A DNA stretch of 64,000 nt from assembly GCA_947456955.1 (NCBI GenBank), contig CANGTQ010000009.1, positions 49,022 to 113,021 on the forward strand, in the 5' to 3' direction. Of the stretch, positions 8,919-17,948 are shown in pieces. The position numbers and the translations under genes are program-made. The first letter of the stretch is position 1. Every line of letters begins with the position of its first letter. Below the pieces are notes generated by a model. That model made no database searches. It was not told the DNA's origin and worked only from the letters and a program-made list of their open reading frames with translations. The stretch comes from Flavobacteriaceae bacterium. GTDB lineage: Bacteria > Bacteroidota > Bacteroidia > Flavobacteriales > Flavobacteriaceae.

Positions 8919-10706
8919 ATGAAGCTTTCGCAAATTCTTACTCTACCAATACAAAATGCAATTCGTCAATTATTCGATGTTTCTATTGATAGAGTTGAAT
9001 TTCAAATTACACGTAAGGAATTTGAAGGCGACATTACAATGGTTATTTTCCCATTGTTGAAACTTATTAAAGGAAACCCAATTGATATAGGAACCAAAAT
9101 TGGGAACTATTTAGTTGAGAATGTAGATGAAATTATTCGTTTTAATGTTGTTTCCGGATTCTTAAATATTGTAGTTTCAGATGATTATTATCTTACTTTT
9201 TTTAATGAAATAAAAAATGATAAAAGCTTTGGTTTTGCTGAAGTTTCTCCAAATGAAAAAGCGATAATGGTCGAATATTCTTCGCCAAATACCAACAAAC
9301 CTTTACACCTTGGTCATGTTCGAAATAATCTATTAGGATATTCCGTTGCAGAAATTATCAAAGCTTCAGGTAAAAAAGTATATAAAACCCAAATTATAAA
9401 CGACAGGGGAATTCATATCTGTAAATCAATGTTGGCTTGGCAAAAATTTGGCAACGGACAAACTCCAGAAAGTTCAGGTTTGAAAGGCGACAAACTAGTT
9501 GGGAATTTCTATGTAAAATTTGACCAAGAATATAAAGTTCAAATAAGTGAATTAATCGCTCAAGGAAAAACAGAAGAAGACGCTAAAAAACTAGCACCAA
9601 TTATTTTTGAAGCACAACAAATGCTTCTCGATTGGGAGGCCGGAAAACCTGAAGTTATCCAACTTTGGAAAACCATGAACCAATGGGTTTACAATGGTTT
9701 TGCTCAAACCTATAAAAATCTCGGCGTTGATTTCGATAGCTACTATTATGAAAGTAATACCTATTTGTTAGGAAAAGAAGTCGTGCAATTCGGTTTGGAA
9801 AAAGGTATTTTCGAAAAAGATGCTGATGGTTCCGTTTGGATTGATTTAACCCCTGATGGTTTAGATCGAAAAATTGTGTTGCGTTCTGACGGAACAGCGG
9901 TTTATATGACACAGGATATTGGAACTGCAATTCAACGTGTGAAAGATTTTCCAGATGTTGGCGGAATGGTCTATACTGTTGGTAATGAACAAGATTATCA
10001 CTTTAAAGTGTTGTTTTTAATTTTGAAAAAATTAGGGTTTAATTGGGCAGAAAGCTTATATCATTTGTCATATGGAATGGTCGAATTACCTTCTGGGAAA
10101 ATGAAATCTCGAGAAGGAACTGTTGTTGATGCTGATGATTTGATGGAAGAAATGACTGAAACTGCCGGAAAAATAGCCACTGATTTAGGAAAATTAGAAG
10201 GGTATTCAGCTGAAGAAAAAGCCAATTTGTTCAAAACAATTGGTTTAGGTGCTTTGAAATATTATATTCTAAAAGTTGATCCTAAAAAACAAATCCTTTT
10301 CAATCCTGAAGAATCAGTTGATTTTGCTGGAAATACAGGGCCGTTTATTCAATATACGTACGCTCGAATTCAATCTATCTTACGAAAAGCAGATTTTGAT
10401 TACCAAAATGTCATTCTGAGTGCTAGCGAAGAATCTCTTCACCTAAAAGAAAAAGAACTGCTCAAACAAATAGAACTTTATCCCGAAGTAATTCAAAATG
10501 CGGCTAACAATCATTCGCCTGCTTTAGTTGCTAACTATACGTATGAATTAGTAAAAGAGTACAACTCGTTTTACCAATCGGTTTCTATTTTGGGAGAAGA
10601 AAATAGGACTAAGAAAGTTTTTAGAGTACAGCTTTCCCAAAAAGTAGCCGATACCATAAAATCGGCTTTCAAATTACTCGGAATAGAAGTGCCAGAGCGA
10701 ATGTAA
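8919..10706 (+). CDS. argS: Arginyl-tRNA synthetase
   Basis: A class I aminoacyl-tRNA synthetase of 595 residues that charges tRNA-Arg. Visible are the N-terminal Arg-S additional domain, the HIGH-type motif (SSPNTNKPLHLGHVRNN), the KMSKS-region equivalent (LPSGKMKSREGTVVDADDL) and the DALR anticodon-binding domain ending LLGIEVPERM. The start at 8919 (MKLSQILTLP) is preferred over 8886, which overlaps the -7 box. Residues encoded at 10410-10440 (VILSASEES) coincide with a dispersed-repeat-like DNA sequence. Confidence 0.96.
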   Translation: MKLSQILTLPIQNAIRQLFDVSIDRVEFQITRKEFEGDITMVIFPLLKLIKGNPIDIGTKIGNYLVENVDEIIRFNVVSGFLNIVVSDDYYLTFFNEIKNDKSFGFAEVSPNEKAIMVEYSSPNTNKPLHLGHVRNNLLGYSVAEIIKASGKKVYKTQIINDRGIHICKSMLAWQKFGNGQTPESSGLKGDKLVGNFYVKFDQEYKVQISELIAQGKTEEDAKKLAPIIFEAQQMLLDWEAGKPEVIQLWKTMNQWVYNGFAQTYKNLGVDFDSYYYESNTYLLGKEVVQFGLEKGIFEKDADGSVWIDLTPDGLDRKIVLRSDGTAVYMTQDIGTAIQRVKDFPDVGGMVYTVGNEQDYHFKVLFLILKKLGFNWAESLYHLSYGMVELPSGKMKSREGTVVDADDLMEEMTETAGKIATDLGKLEGYSAEEKANLFKTIGLGALKYYILKVDPKKQILFNPEESVDFAGNTGPFIQYTYARIQSILRKADFDYQNVILSASEESLHLKEKELLKQIELYPEVIQNAANNHSPALVANYTYELVKEYNSFYQSVSILGEENRTKKVFRVQLSQKVADTIKSAFKLLGIEVPERM

Positions 10707-10743
10707 TTTTTAAAAGCTCAGTTTCAAATTTATGTTAGGTGTC

Positions 10744-11139
10744 ATGATAAAAAGAAGAATAAAATTTTTAGGAATAGTAATAGTAGTTTTTATTATCTCG
10801 TTTTTATCAATACGCTATTATGTTTATAATGCAGGAAGAAGAGATATACAATCTGAAGAGACTGCTTTTGAAGTTTCATCTGACGCTATTCTAAATGATT
10901 TTACTTCAAATCCAACAACTTCAAACAAAAAATATCTTGAAAAAACAATAACCGTTTCCGGAATCATAACTTCAGTAAAAGGTGAAGAAGTTATTTTAGA
11001 TAATTCCGTAAACTGTAATTTGTTAAATGCATCTAAATCAATTAAAAAAAATCAAAAAGTAACAATAAAAGGAAGAGTTGTAGGCTATGATGATCTTTTG
11101 GGCGAAGTAAAACTCGATCAATGTAACCTTTCCAAATAA
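10744..11139 (+). CDS. Membrane-anchored OB-fold (tRNA_anti-like) protein
   Basis: A 131-residue protein with one N-terminal membrane segment (IKFLGIVIVVFIISFLSIRYYV) and a C-terminal beta-rich OB-fold-like domain (KYLEKTITVSGIITSVKGEEVIL ... VTIKGRVVGYDDLLGEVKLDQC). It resembles the tRNA_anti-like family, whose role is unknown. It begins a run of four tightly spaced plus-strand genes (10744-12926). ATG at 10744 is chosen because the hydrophobic segment follows it directly. Confidence 0.7.
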   Translation: MIKRRIKFLGIVIVVFIISFLSIRYYVYNAGRRDIQSEETAFEVSSDAILNDFTSNPTTSNKKYLEKTITVSGIITSVKGEEVILDNSVNCNLLNASKSIKKNQKVTIKGRVVGYDDLLGEVKLDQCNLSK

Positions 11140-11154
11140 TAAATATGTTTTAAA

Positions 11155-12021
11155 ATGAAGTTAATTAAAATTGCTGTTACGGCTTTATTAATACTTGCTT
11201 TTACTTCGGTAAATGCACAAGATGAATTGATGAAAGAACTTGATTCTGTTCCAAAAGAAAAAGAAGTTGCATCAGCAGCTTTCAAAGGATTGCAAATATG
11301 TAATATGCAGTCAACCAAACTACCAGCTCAAGGTGAATTTTATTTTTTGGTTACCCACCGTTTTGGTGATTTAAAAAATGGTATCAATAACTTCTTTGGT
11401 TTGGACAATGCTTTTACCAAATTAGGTGGAATTTATGGAGCTACTGATTGGCTTTCACTTAGTGTGTCAAGACATACTTACCAAAAAATATTTGAGTTTG
11501 CTATAAAGTACAGATTGGCAAATCAACAAATAGATGGTTTTCCGGTAACTATTGTTGGATATAATACTATGGATATTAATAGTGAATTGAATACAGATTT
11601 GTATCCTGGATTAAAATTTAATAATCGATTGGCTTTTACAACTCAACTTTTAGTATCCAGAAAATTTTCAAATTCATTTTCAGCAGAATTAGCGGGTATT
11701 TTTGTTCATAAAAATTTATATGATGCCTTGTATGAGCAAAAGGATGTCTACTTAGTTGGTGCTGGAACACGCTATAAAATAGCAAAAAGATTGAGCCTCA
11801 ATCTTGATTATGCAGTAAGGGTAAATTTGCCTGAAGACACACAATCTATTTATCGAAATCCGCTAACTTTAGGTCTAGATATTGAAACAGGCGGACATGT
11901 ATTTCAACTAGTTTTCTCAAACAGTCAAGCTATGAATGATGTTGCATTATTTTCAAACGCAGGGGGTGATTGGGGAAAGGGAAGTCTTTATTTTGGATTT
12001 AATATGTATAGAGTATTTTAA
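11155..12021 (+). CDS. DUF5777 family outer-membrane beta-barrel protein
   Basis: A 288-residue protein with a signal peptide cleaved after VNAQ. The mature part alternates aromatic and polar residues and ends in an aromatic residue (FNMYRVF), typical of Bacteroidota outer-membrane barrels. Segments such as FYFLVTHRFGDLKNGINNFFGLD match the DUF5777 family. It is 15 bp after the OB-fold gene and 10 bp before the cytochrome gene, suggesting an operon. Substrate unknown. Confidence 0.75.
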   Translation: MKLIKIAVTALLILAFTSVNAQDELMKELDSVPKEKEVASAAFKGLQICNMQSTKLPAQGEFYFLVTHRFGDLKNGINNFFGLDNAFTKLGGIYGATDWLSLSVSRHTYQKIFEFAIKYRLANQQIDGFPVTIVGYNTMDINSELNTDLYPGLKFNNRLAFTTQLLVSRKFSNSFSAELAGIFVHKNLYDALYEQKDVYLVGAGTRYKIAKRLSLNLDYAVRVNLPEDTQSIYRNPLTLGLDIETGGHVFQLVFSNSQAMNDVALFSNAGGDWGKGSLYFGFNMYRVF

Positions 12022-12031
12022 TTAAAAAGTT

Positions 12032-12379
12032 ATGAAAAGAATAAAAATAATATTGTTTTTAACGTTTGTATTTGCGGGGAATTTAATAATTTCATGTGAT
12101 TCAACTACAATACAAGAAATTCAACCTGTAGTTACAAACCCAACGTATAACAATGACATTAAACCTTTAATGACATCAAAATGTACCTCATGCCATTCTG
12201 CTAATGGAGAAAATCCAGCATTAACTAATTATGCCGAAGTTAAAGATGCCATAGAAAACGGAAGTGTTCTGTGTAGAATTCAGAATAATTGTGGAGATGT
12301 AATGCCACCAAGTGGGAAAATGTCGCAAGGACTTATTGACATGATTATCAATTGGAAAAATCAAGGATATGTTGAATAA
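12032..12379 (+). CDS. Small c-type cytochrome lipoprotein
   Basis: A 115-residue protein. A lipobox near residue 22 (LIISC) follows the signal sequence. One heme-attachment motif CTSCH is present, and Met in GDVMPPSG is the probable distal ligand, as in class I cytochrome c domains. It likely carries electrons at the outer face of the membrane. The stop region overlaps a possible start of the next gene, so translation may be coupled. Confidence 0.8.
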   Translation: MKRIKIILFLTFVFAGNLIISCDSTTIQEIQPVVTNPTYNNDIKPLMTSKCTSCHSANGENPALTNYAEVKDAIENGSVLCRIQNNCGDVMPPSGKMSQGLIDMIINWKNQGYVE

Positions 12380-12392
12380 TAAATTTAAAAAT

Positions 12393-12926
12393 ATGAAAAG
12401 ACTTGTCGTTTTATTTACAGCGCTTATCATAGGAAGCACCATGTTTTCACAAAAAATGATTACCCGTTCTGGAGAAATCAAGTTTGATGCTACAGTACAA
12501 GGAGCTATGGATGAAGTTATTGGAACTAATAAAACGGTTTCGGCCATTTTTGATAAATCATCAACGGAATTGGTTGTCTTAGCATTAGTAAAATCATTTA
12601 AATTCAAATCGGCTCTAATGGAAGAGCATTTCAATGAAAACTATATGGAAAGCGACAAACTTCCCAAAGCAAGTTTTAATGGAAAAATTTTGAACTATAA
12701 TGGAAAAGCTGGGAGTTATGATGTAGAAGGTGATTTAACTATTCATGGGTTTATAAACAAAGTCAAAACCAAAATGGCAGTTGCTTATAGCAGTGAAAAA
12801 CTAATGATTTCAGGAGCATTTAATATAAAGCTATCCGATTATGATATTGATGTACCAGCATTAGCAAAAAAAACATTATCCGAAACCGCAAAAATATCTA
12901 TAAAATTAGTATTGGAAAATAAATAA
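12393..12926 (+). CDS. YceI family protein
   Basis: A 177-residue exported protein with signal peptide MKRLVVLFTALIIGSTMFSQ. The core matches the YceI lipocalin-like fold: GEIKFDATV, then KLPKASFNGKI and YDVEGDLTIHGFINKV. YceI proteins bind isoprenoid or other lipid-like molecules in the periplasm. It is the last gene of the DUF5777/cytochrome c cluster. The start is placed at 12393, where the signal peptide begins; 12369 is an alternative start overlapping the previous gene. Confidence 0.85.
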   Translation: MKRLVVLFTALIIGSTMFSQKMITRSGEIKFDATVQGAMDEVIGTNKTVSAIFDKSSTELVVLALVKSFKFKSALMEEHFNENYMESDKLPKASFNGKILNYNGKAGSYDVEGDLTIHGFINKVKTKMAVAYSSEKLMISGAFNIKLSDYDIDVPALAKKTLSETAKISIKLVLENK

Positions 12927-13025
12927 CTATAACTATAAAATTAAATTAGGATATTTTATTGTAATTTTATTATGTTAAAGAGGTTACACTCAAAACAAAA
13001 TATAAAAACCTTAATATCAAAGATT

Positions 13026-13484
13026 ATGAAAAAATTAATTTTAATTCCGGGACTATTTTGTCTTTTTATGCTTAACGTTGCTTCAATGTGCAGCTCAGAT
13101 GACAGTTCATCTTCAACCGACCCAACACCAGTAATCGATACGGCTACTCAGGGTACATGGAGAATTACCAGTTATGTAGATTCAGGTACTGACGAAACCG
13201 ATCATTTTACAGGATACAATTTTACTTTTGGAGCTTCTAATGTATTGACAGCAACTAATGGCACTAATACCTACACAGGAACATGGTCTGTAGTTGGTGA
13301 CAATAGTAATGACGACAATCCAAGTAGCGATTTAGACTTTAACATTGGATTTGCTTCACCGCCTGATTTTGCTGATTTAACAGATGATTGGGATGTGGTT
13401 TCCCACACAGCCACAACAATTTCTCTAATAGATGTGAGTGGTGGAAATGGAGGAACTGATACTTTAGTTTTTACTAAGAATTAA
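13026..13484 (+). CDS. Lipocalin-like lipoprotein, hypothetical
   Basis: A 152-residue protein with a lipoprotein signal (lipobox VASMC, Cys near residue 22) and a Ser/Asp-rich linker. The following 110 residues are beta-rich (TQGTWRITSYVDSGTDETDHF ... YTGTWSVVGD) and resemble lipocalin-like domains of Bacteroidota. Function unknown. The upstream ATG at 12972 lacks a signal-sequence context, so 13026 is preferred. A terminator follows. Confidence 0.65.
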   Translation: MKKLILIPGLFCLFMLNVASMCSSDDSSSSTDPTPVIDTATQGTWRITSYVDSGTDETDHFTGYNFTFGASNVLTATNGTNTYTGTWSVVGDNSNDDNPSSDLDFNIGFASPPDFADLTDDWDVVSHTATTISLIDVSGGNGGTDTLVFTKN

Positions 13485-13506
13485 ATACTAACTTTTACAA
13501 GTTTTT

Positions 13507-13540
13507 AAACCATTCTATTTATTTGGAATGGTTTTTTTAT
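13507..13540 (+). terminator. Rho-independent terminator
   Basis: Stem AAACCATTC (13507-13515) with GAATGGTTT (13526-13534), followed by a T run. Confidence 0.75.
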
Positions 13541-13606
13541 TTTACTATAAAACTTAAAAATCAAATCCTTAAATTTGCACTTCATAAAAAAATAAAGCTT
13601 GCCATT

Positions 13607-14935
13607 ATGTTCAATAATTTAAGTGATAAACTAGATAAAGCCTTTCATATCCTAAAAGGACATGGGAAAATTACCGAAGTCAACGTAGCCGAAACTTTGA
13701 AAGAAGTTCGTCGTGCTTTGCTTGACGCCGATGTTAATTTTAAAATCGCTAAAGATTTTACCACAAAAGTTAAAGAAAAAGCTATAGGCCAAAATGTATT
13801 AACGACTTTACAACCTGGGCAATTATTGGTTAAAATCGTAAAAGACGAATTAACCGAACTAATGGGTGGTGATGCTACCGGAATTAATCTTTCAGGAAAC
13901 CCGACCGTTATTTTAATGTCGGGATTACAAGGTTCGGGTAAAACTACTTTCTCTGGGAAACTAGCCAATTATCTTAAAACCAAAAAAGGAAAAAAACCAC
14001 TTTTGGTGGCTTGTGATATTTATCGTCCTGCGGCAATCAACCAATTGCATATTGTTGGAGACCAAGTCGGAGTAGAAGTTTATTCGGAACCAGAAAATAA
14101 AAATCCAGTTGATATTTCGCTTAAAGCCATCGCTTACGCTAAAGCAAATGGTTTTAATGTAGTTATAGTTGACACAGCCGGTCGTTTGGCTATTGACGAA
14201 CAAATGATGAACGAGATTGCCAATGTTCATGCCGCTATTAAACCACAGGAAACGTTGTTTGTTGTAGATGCCATGACTGGGCAAGATGCGGTGAATACGG
14301 CTAAAGCTTTTAACGACAAATTAAATTTTGACGGCGTAATTTTAACCAAATTAGATGGTGATACCCGAGGTGGCGCTGCAATATCTATTAAGTCTGTCGT
14401 TGATAAACCAATCAAGTTTATTGGAACTGGAGAAAAAATGGAAGCTATCGATGTGTTTTATCCGTCGCGTATGGCGGAAAGAATTCTCGGAATGGGTGAC
14501 GTAGTTTCTTTGGTTGAAAGAGCGCAAGAACAATACGATGAAGAAGAAGCCAGAAAAATCCAAAAGAAAATTGCCAAAAATGAATTTGGTTTTGATGATT
14601 TTCTAGCCCAAATCCAGCAAGTAAAAAAAATGGGTAATATGAAAGACCTTGTCGGAATGATTCCCGGTGCCGGAAAAGCCTTAAAAGATGTTGAGATTGA
14701 AGATGATGCTTTCAAACATATTGAAGCCATTATTCATTCGATGACACCAAAAGAAAGAAGCAAGCCTGCCATTATTGATATGAAGAGAAAAACCAGAATC
14801 GCAAAAGGTTCCGGTAGAAAAATAGAAGAAGTAAATCAACTGATGAAACAATTCGAACAGATGAGCAAAATGATGAAGATGATGCAAGGCGGTGGCGGAA
14901 AGAATTTGATGAAGATGATGGGAGGAATCAAATAA
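13607..14935 (+). CDS. ffh: Signal recognition particle GTPase Ffh
   Basis: A 442-residue SRP54 homologue that binds signal peptides and docks ribosomes at the membrane with FtsY. An N-terminal four-helix domain is followed by the G domain with GLQGSGKTT (G1), DTAGRL (G3), TKLDGDTRGG (G4) and GTGEK (G5). The C-terminal M domain is methionine-rich (MKQFEQMSKMMKMMQGG). The start at 13607 matches the usual N-terminus MFNNLSDKLDKAF. Confidence 0.97.
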   Translation: MFNNLSDKLDKAFHILKGHGKITEVNVAETLKEVRRALLDADVNFKIAKDFTTKVKEKAIGQNVLTTLQPGQLLVKIVKDELTELMGGDATGINLSGNPTVILMSGLQGSGKTTFSGKLANYLKTKKGKKPLLVACDIYRPAAINQLHIVGDQVGVEVYSEPENKNPVDISLKAIAYAKANGFNVVIVDTAGRLAIDEQMMNEIANVHAAIKPQETLFVVDAMTGQDAVNTAKAFNDKLNFDGVILTKLDGDTRGGAAISIKSVVDKPIKFIGTGEKMEAIDVFYPSRMAERILGMGDVVSLVERAQEQYDEEEARKIQKKIAKNEFGFDDFLAQIQQVKKMGNMKDLVGMIPGAGKALKDVEIEDDAFKHIEAIIHSMTPKERSKPAIIDMKRKTRIAKGSGRKIEEVNQLMKQFEQMSKMMKMMQGGGGKNLMKMMGGIK

Positions 14936-15060
14936 CAGTTTAAGGTTTAAAGTTTCAAGTTTTGAAGTTTTAGACCTTAATTTTTTTTATAAACTAACTA
15001 ATGGGAATGGTTCATTTTTATAAACCTGAAACCCGGAGCTCGAAACCTGAAACCCGAAAC
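14936..15060. repeat. Low-complexity intergenic repeats
   Basis: The spacer between ffh and folD is built from degenerate units such as GTTTAAAGTTTCAAGTTTTG and the partly complementary CCTGAAACCCG, GAAACCTGAAACCCGAAAC. No gene is visible in it. Confidence 0.5.
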
Positions 15061-15067
15061 TATTACA

Positions 15068-15955
15068 ATGAAATTATTAGACGGAAAAAAAATCTCCAAC
15101 GACATCAAAACCGAAATCACAGCTGAGGTTAATAAAATGAAAGCGAACAAAGAGAAAGTTCCTCATTTGGCAGCAATAATAGTTGGGAATGATGGTGCTA
15201 GTTTAACTTATGTTGGAAGCAAAGTCAAAGCATGTGAATTAGTTGGATTTGAATCGACTTTGGTTAACATGCCAAGCACCACATCGGAAACAGAACTTTT
15301 AAAAAAAATTGCCGAACTCAACGCAAATGATGATATTGACGGTTTCATTGTTCAGCTGCCTTTGCCCGATCAGATTGATACCCAAAAAATAATAATGGCT
15401 ATTGATCCAAGTAAAGATGTTGATGGTTTTCATCCTGAAAACTTTGGGAAAATGGCTTTGGATATGACGACTTTTATTCCAGCTACACCTTTTGGAATTT
15501 TGGAATTATTGGAAAGATATAAAGTTGAAACCAAAGGAAAACACACCGTTGTAATTGGAAGAAGTCATATAGTAGGAAGACCAATGAGTATCTTGATGGG
15601 AAGAAAAGGCTTTCCGGGAAATTCAACCGTAACATTAACTCACAGTTATACTAAAAACATTGCCCAAATAACAACACAAGCCGATATTATCATTACAGCT
15701 CTTGGTGTTCCAAATTATCTAAAAGCCGAAATGATTAAAGATGATGCTGTCGTAATTGACGTTGGAATTACTCGTATTGCTGATGAAACTGACCCAAGAG
15801 GCTATAGAATTACGGGTGATGTAGATTTTGATGCCGTTTCCAAGAAAGCGTCTTATATAACGCCTGTTCCAGGAGGAGTTGGTCCAATGACCATTGCCAT
15901 GCTGCTGAAAAATACCTTATTGGCAAGAGAACAGAAAAGACTAAAAATAGAATAA
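15068..15955 (+). CDS. folD: Methylenetetrahydrofolate dehydrogenase/cyclohydrolase FolD
   Basis: A 295-residue bifunctional enzyme that interconverts 5,10-methylene-THF, methenyl-THF and 10-formyl-THF. Key signatures: the substrate-side Lys in YVGSKVKACE, GFIVQLPLP, KDVDGFHP, and the NADP-binding VVIGRSHIVGRPMSILM. The C-terminal TPVPGGVGPMTIAMLLKNT is the standard FolD end. A bidirectional terminator follows. Confidence 0.97.
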   Translation: MKLLDGKKISNDIKTEITAEVNKMKANKEKVPHLAAIIVGNDGASLTYVGSKVKACELVGFESTLVNMPSTTSETELLKKIAELNANDDIDGFIVQLPLPDQIDTQKIIMAIDPSKDVDGFHPENFGKMALDMTTFIPATPFGILELLERYKVETKGKHTVVIGRSHIVGRPMSILMGRKGFPGNSTVTLTHSYTKNIAQITTQADIIITALGVPNYLKAEMIKDDAVVIDVGITRIADETDPRGYRITGDVDFDAVSKKASYITPVPGGVGPMTIAMLLKNTLLAREQKRLKIE

Positions 15956-15956
15956 A

Positions 15957-15983
15957 AAAATCCTGAGTATTCAGGATTTTTTG
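15957..15983. terminator. Bidirectional terminator between folD and the DUF1456 gene
   Basis: Near-perfect hairpin AAATCCTGA / TCAGGATTT with a short loop and flanking A and T runs. It overlaps the stop region of the convergent DUF1456 gene. Confidence 0.75.
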
Positions 15984-16456
15984 TTTTTACCGTTTTTATA
16001 TTGAACCTTTTCAACCACCTGAACTTTCGGTGCTGATTTTTTGTCTTTTGGATTAAAAGGCTTCTTTTTGAAATCTGTTTTCGGCTTTGGAGTAAAATCT
16101 GCTTTTGTCTTGAATTCTCCTTTAGTTTTAGCTCCGCTCAGTTCTCCCGAAGCTTCGGGATTGGATCTTTTCTCTGCAATATTTTTCTTTACAACTTCCT
16201 GATTTTGCTTAATCACATCCATCGCATTTTTTGGATTTTCTTTCGTGCCACGAAGATGAATCACTAATCCGTTAAGGAAATTTCGCAACACTTGATCGCC
16301 ACATTCCATAAAATTAGGATGATCCGCATTGCGAAAAAAATTACCTATTTCGCCTTTTGACATTCTGAAATCTACTAATTCTAAAATGGCCACAATCTGG
16401 TCATCACGAAGTTGCAGGGCAACGCGGAGTTTTTTAAAAATATCGTTGTTATTCAT
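15971..16456 (-). CDS. DUF1456 family protein (YehS-like)
   Basis: A 161-residue protein. Two copies of the DUF1456 helical motif are visible: NDIFKKLRVALQLRDDQIVAILEL and the region around FMECGDQVLRNFLNGLVIHLRG. The last 60 residues are a lysine-rich tail absent from short homologues. Part of that tail (around GELSGAKT) is encoded by a dispersed-repeat-like segment with the perfect palindrome TCCCGAAGCTTCGGGA. The start is 16456; an extra upstream TTG-initiated extension is repetitive. Function unknown. Confidence 0.8.
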   Translation of the reverse strand: MNNNDIFKKLRVALQLRDDQIVAILELVDFRMSKGEIGNFFRNADHPNFMECGDQVLRNFLNGLVIHLRGTKENPKNAMDVIKQNQEVVKKNIAEKRSNPEASGELSGAKTKGEFKTKADFTPKPKTDFKKKPFNPKDKKSAPKVQVVEKVQYKNGKNKKS

Positions 16457-16528
16457 TATAAGTTTATAGTTTGTTGTTTGTTGTTTGTGGTTAGCAACTA
16501 TAAACAATTAACCACAAACCATCAACCA

Positions 16529-17329
16529 TTAAAAAAGCCAAAGATACGCCTTTTTAAAACTCTCACGCCACAATTTTTCATTGTGTTGTCCGCCTTTGAC
16601 GATTACTTCTTTATTTAGTTTTTTACATTCGCAACGTTTGGTGTTTACCCAATCTGCTACATTTTTCATATCGTGAATAACATCAGCATCGCCTTCGTCA
16701 TCGCCACATAGGAAAAATACTTTTGCATCGAAATCTTTGGTTTCTTCCATTAAATTGTTAAGTTCTTTTCTGCCAAACCAAAAAGAAGGCGAGAAGCAAC
16801 CTAATTTTCCAAATACTTGAGGATATTTCAATGCAGCATAAAACGAAACCAATCCGCCAAGTGAACTTCCAAATATGGCAGTATTTTTTGCATTGGTTTT
16901 GGTTCTGTAAGTGGCATCAACTTTTGGTTTTAAGATGTTTACAATAAAATCTAAGTAAACATCGGCTTTGCCACCGCCATATTTTTGATTTTTGAATGGA
17001 GTTAATTCATCTATACGCTTGTCTCCGCCATGTTCAACGCCAATTACAATAACTTGAGCATTTATACTATCTAGAGTTTCATCAATATTCCATTCGCCCG
17101 CATAAGAAGTTGAGGCGTCAAATAAATTTTGAGCATCATGCATGTAAACGACAGGATATTTTTTGGAAGTAGTGGTGTAGTTTTTTGGGAGATATACCCA
17201 AATCTTTTTAGAAGTATGGAGTTGCGGTGCTTCTATTGTAAAGGTCGAAATCTGCGCGCTGGCAGTACTTTGCTGAGCAATTGCTTTAGATAGAACAGAT
17301 AAAAGAAGTAACCAAAAAAAATGCTTCAA
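16529..17329 (-). CDS. Secreted esterase, alpha/beta hydrolase of the Fes/esterase D type
   Basis: A 266-residue exported protein (signal MKHFFWLLLLSVLSKAIAQ). The nucleophile motif GSSLGG and oxyanion region VVYMHDAQNLFD match the putative esterase family related to enterochelin esterase. Asp in FLCGDDEGDAD and His in KGGQHNEKLW complete the likely triad. It acts on an unknown ester in the periplasm. It begins 12 bp after the preceding minus-strand gene, so the two are probably cotranscribed. Confidence 0.85.
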   Translation of the reverse strand: MKHFFWLLLLSVLSKAIAQQSTASAQISTFTIEAPQLHTSKKIWVYLPKNYTTTSKKYPVVYMHDAQNLFDASTSYAGEWNIDETLDSINAQVIVIGVEHGGDKRIDELTPFKNQKYGGGKADVYLDFIVNILKPKVDATYRTKTNAKNTAIFGSSLGGLVSFYAALKYPQVFGKLGCFSPSFWFGRKELNNLMEETKDFDAKVFFLCGDDEGDADVIHDMKNVADWVNTKRCECKKLNKEVIVKGGQHNEKLWRESFKKAYLWLF

Positions 17330-17341
17330 AATGGCGATGAT

Positions 17342-17833
17342 TTACAGTTTCTCCTCAGTCATTTTATCTTCCTTTATTTCATCCTTTACTTCCTCTTTTT
17401 TACCTTTTTTAATTTTTTTTCCAGACTTCATTTTTTCAGTCAAGATTTTATATTTTTCTTTTTGATCTTTATTCAAATAAGAGTTAATAGTCACATCAGT
17501 TCTATCCATCATTGCTTTTATTTGTTTTGATTTTTCTTCTTCAGAACTTTCTTTTTTCATTAGAATTTCAACATTCTTTCGGTTAGTAATAACTTCATTT
17601 CTTATAGCAATAGTTTGAAGTTCATCAAGTGACAATTCCTTTTTTAACTGTTCCATAAATCTGTCAAGCTGTTTTGAATTATTTTCATCAATATCTTGCT
17701 GAGAAGGTTTTGATGGACTAGAGTTTCTTCCTAAATCTTGATTAACGCCATAACCATTTTGATTAAAATTTTGTGCAAATGCAGCCGACGACAAAATGAG
17801 CAAGGAGAAAAGAAGTGTTTTTAAAGTTTTCAT
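17342..17833 (-). CDS. Exported helical protein, Spy/CpxP-like hypothetical
   Basis: A 163-residue protein with signal peptide (LLFSLLILSSAAFAQ) and a charged helical body. The segment LDRFMEQLKKELSLDELQTIAIRN, then SYLNKDQKEKYKIL, resembles the two LTxxQ-type motifs of Spy/CpxP-related periplasmic proteins. The tail is very lysine-rich (KMKSGKKIKKGKKEE). It may be a periplasmic chaperone or stress sensor; this is inference from the motif pattern only. Confidence 0.65.
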   Translation of the reverse strand: MKTLKTLLFSLLILSSAAFAQNFNQNGYGVNQDLGRNSSPSKPSQQDIDENNSKQLDRFMEQLKKELSLDELQTIAIRNEVITNRKNVEILMKKESSEEEKSKQIKAMMDRTDVTINSYLNKDQKEKYKILTEKMKSGKKIKKGKKEEVKDEIKEDKMTEEKL

Positions 17834-17948
17834 GATGAATATAATTAAAACAATAAAATTATATAAAAATTGATTAGTAACAATGATAAAAAATAAATGA
17901 CTATCCTATTTATAAAAATTATATTTTAGCAAAAAAAAATTAAATTGC

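Noticed and set aside
13645..14887. Several minus-strand ORFs opposite ffh
   Set aside because: They mirror the strong coding signal of ffh, have no family features, and overlap each other in different frames.
17321..17530. Plus-strand Phe-rich ORF opposite the Spy-like gene
   Set aside because: It is the antisense of a Lys/Glu-rich helical gene, which naturally yields Phe/Leu-rich frames.
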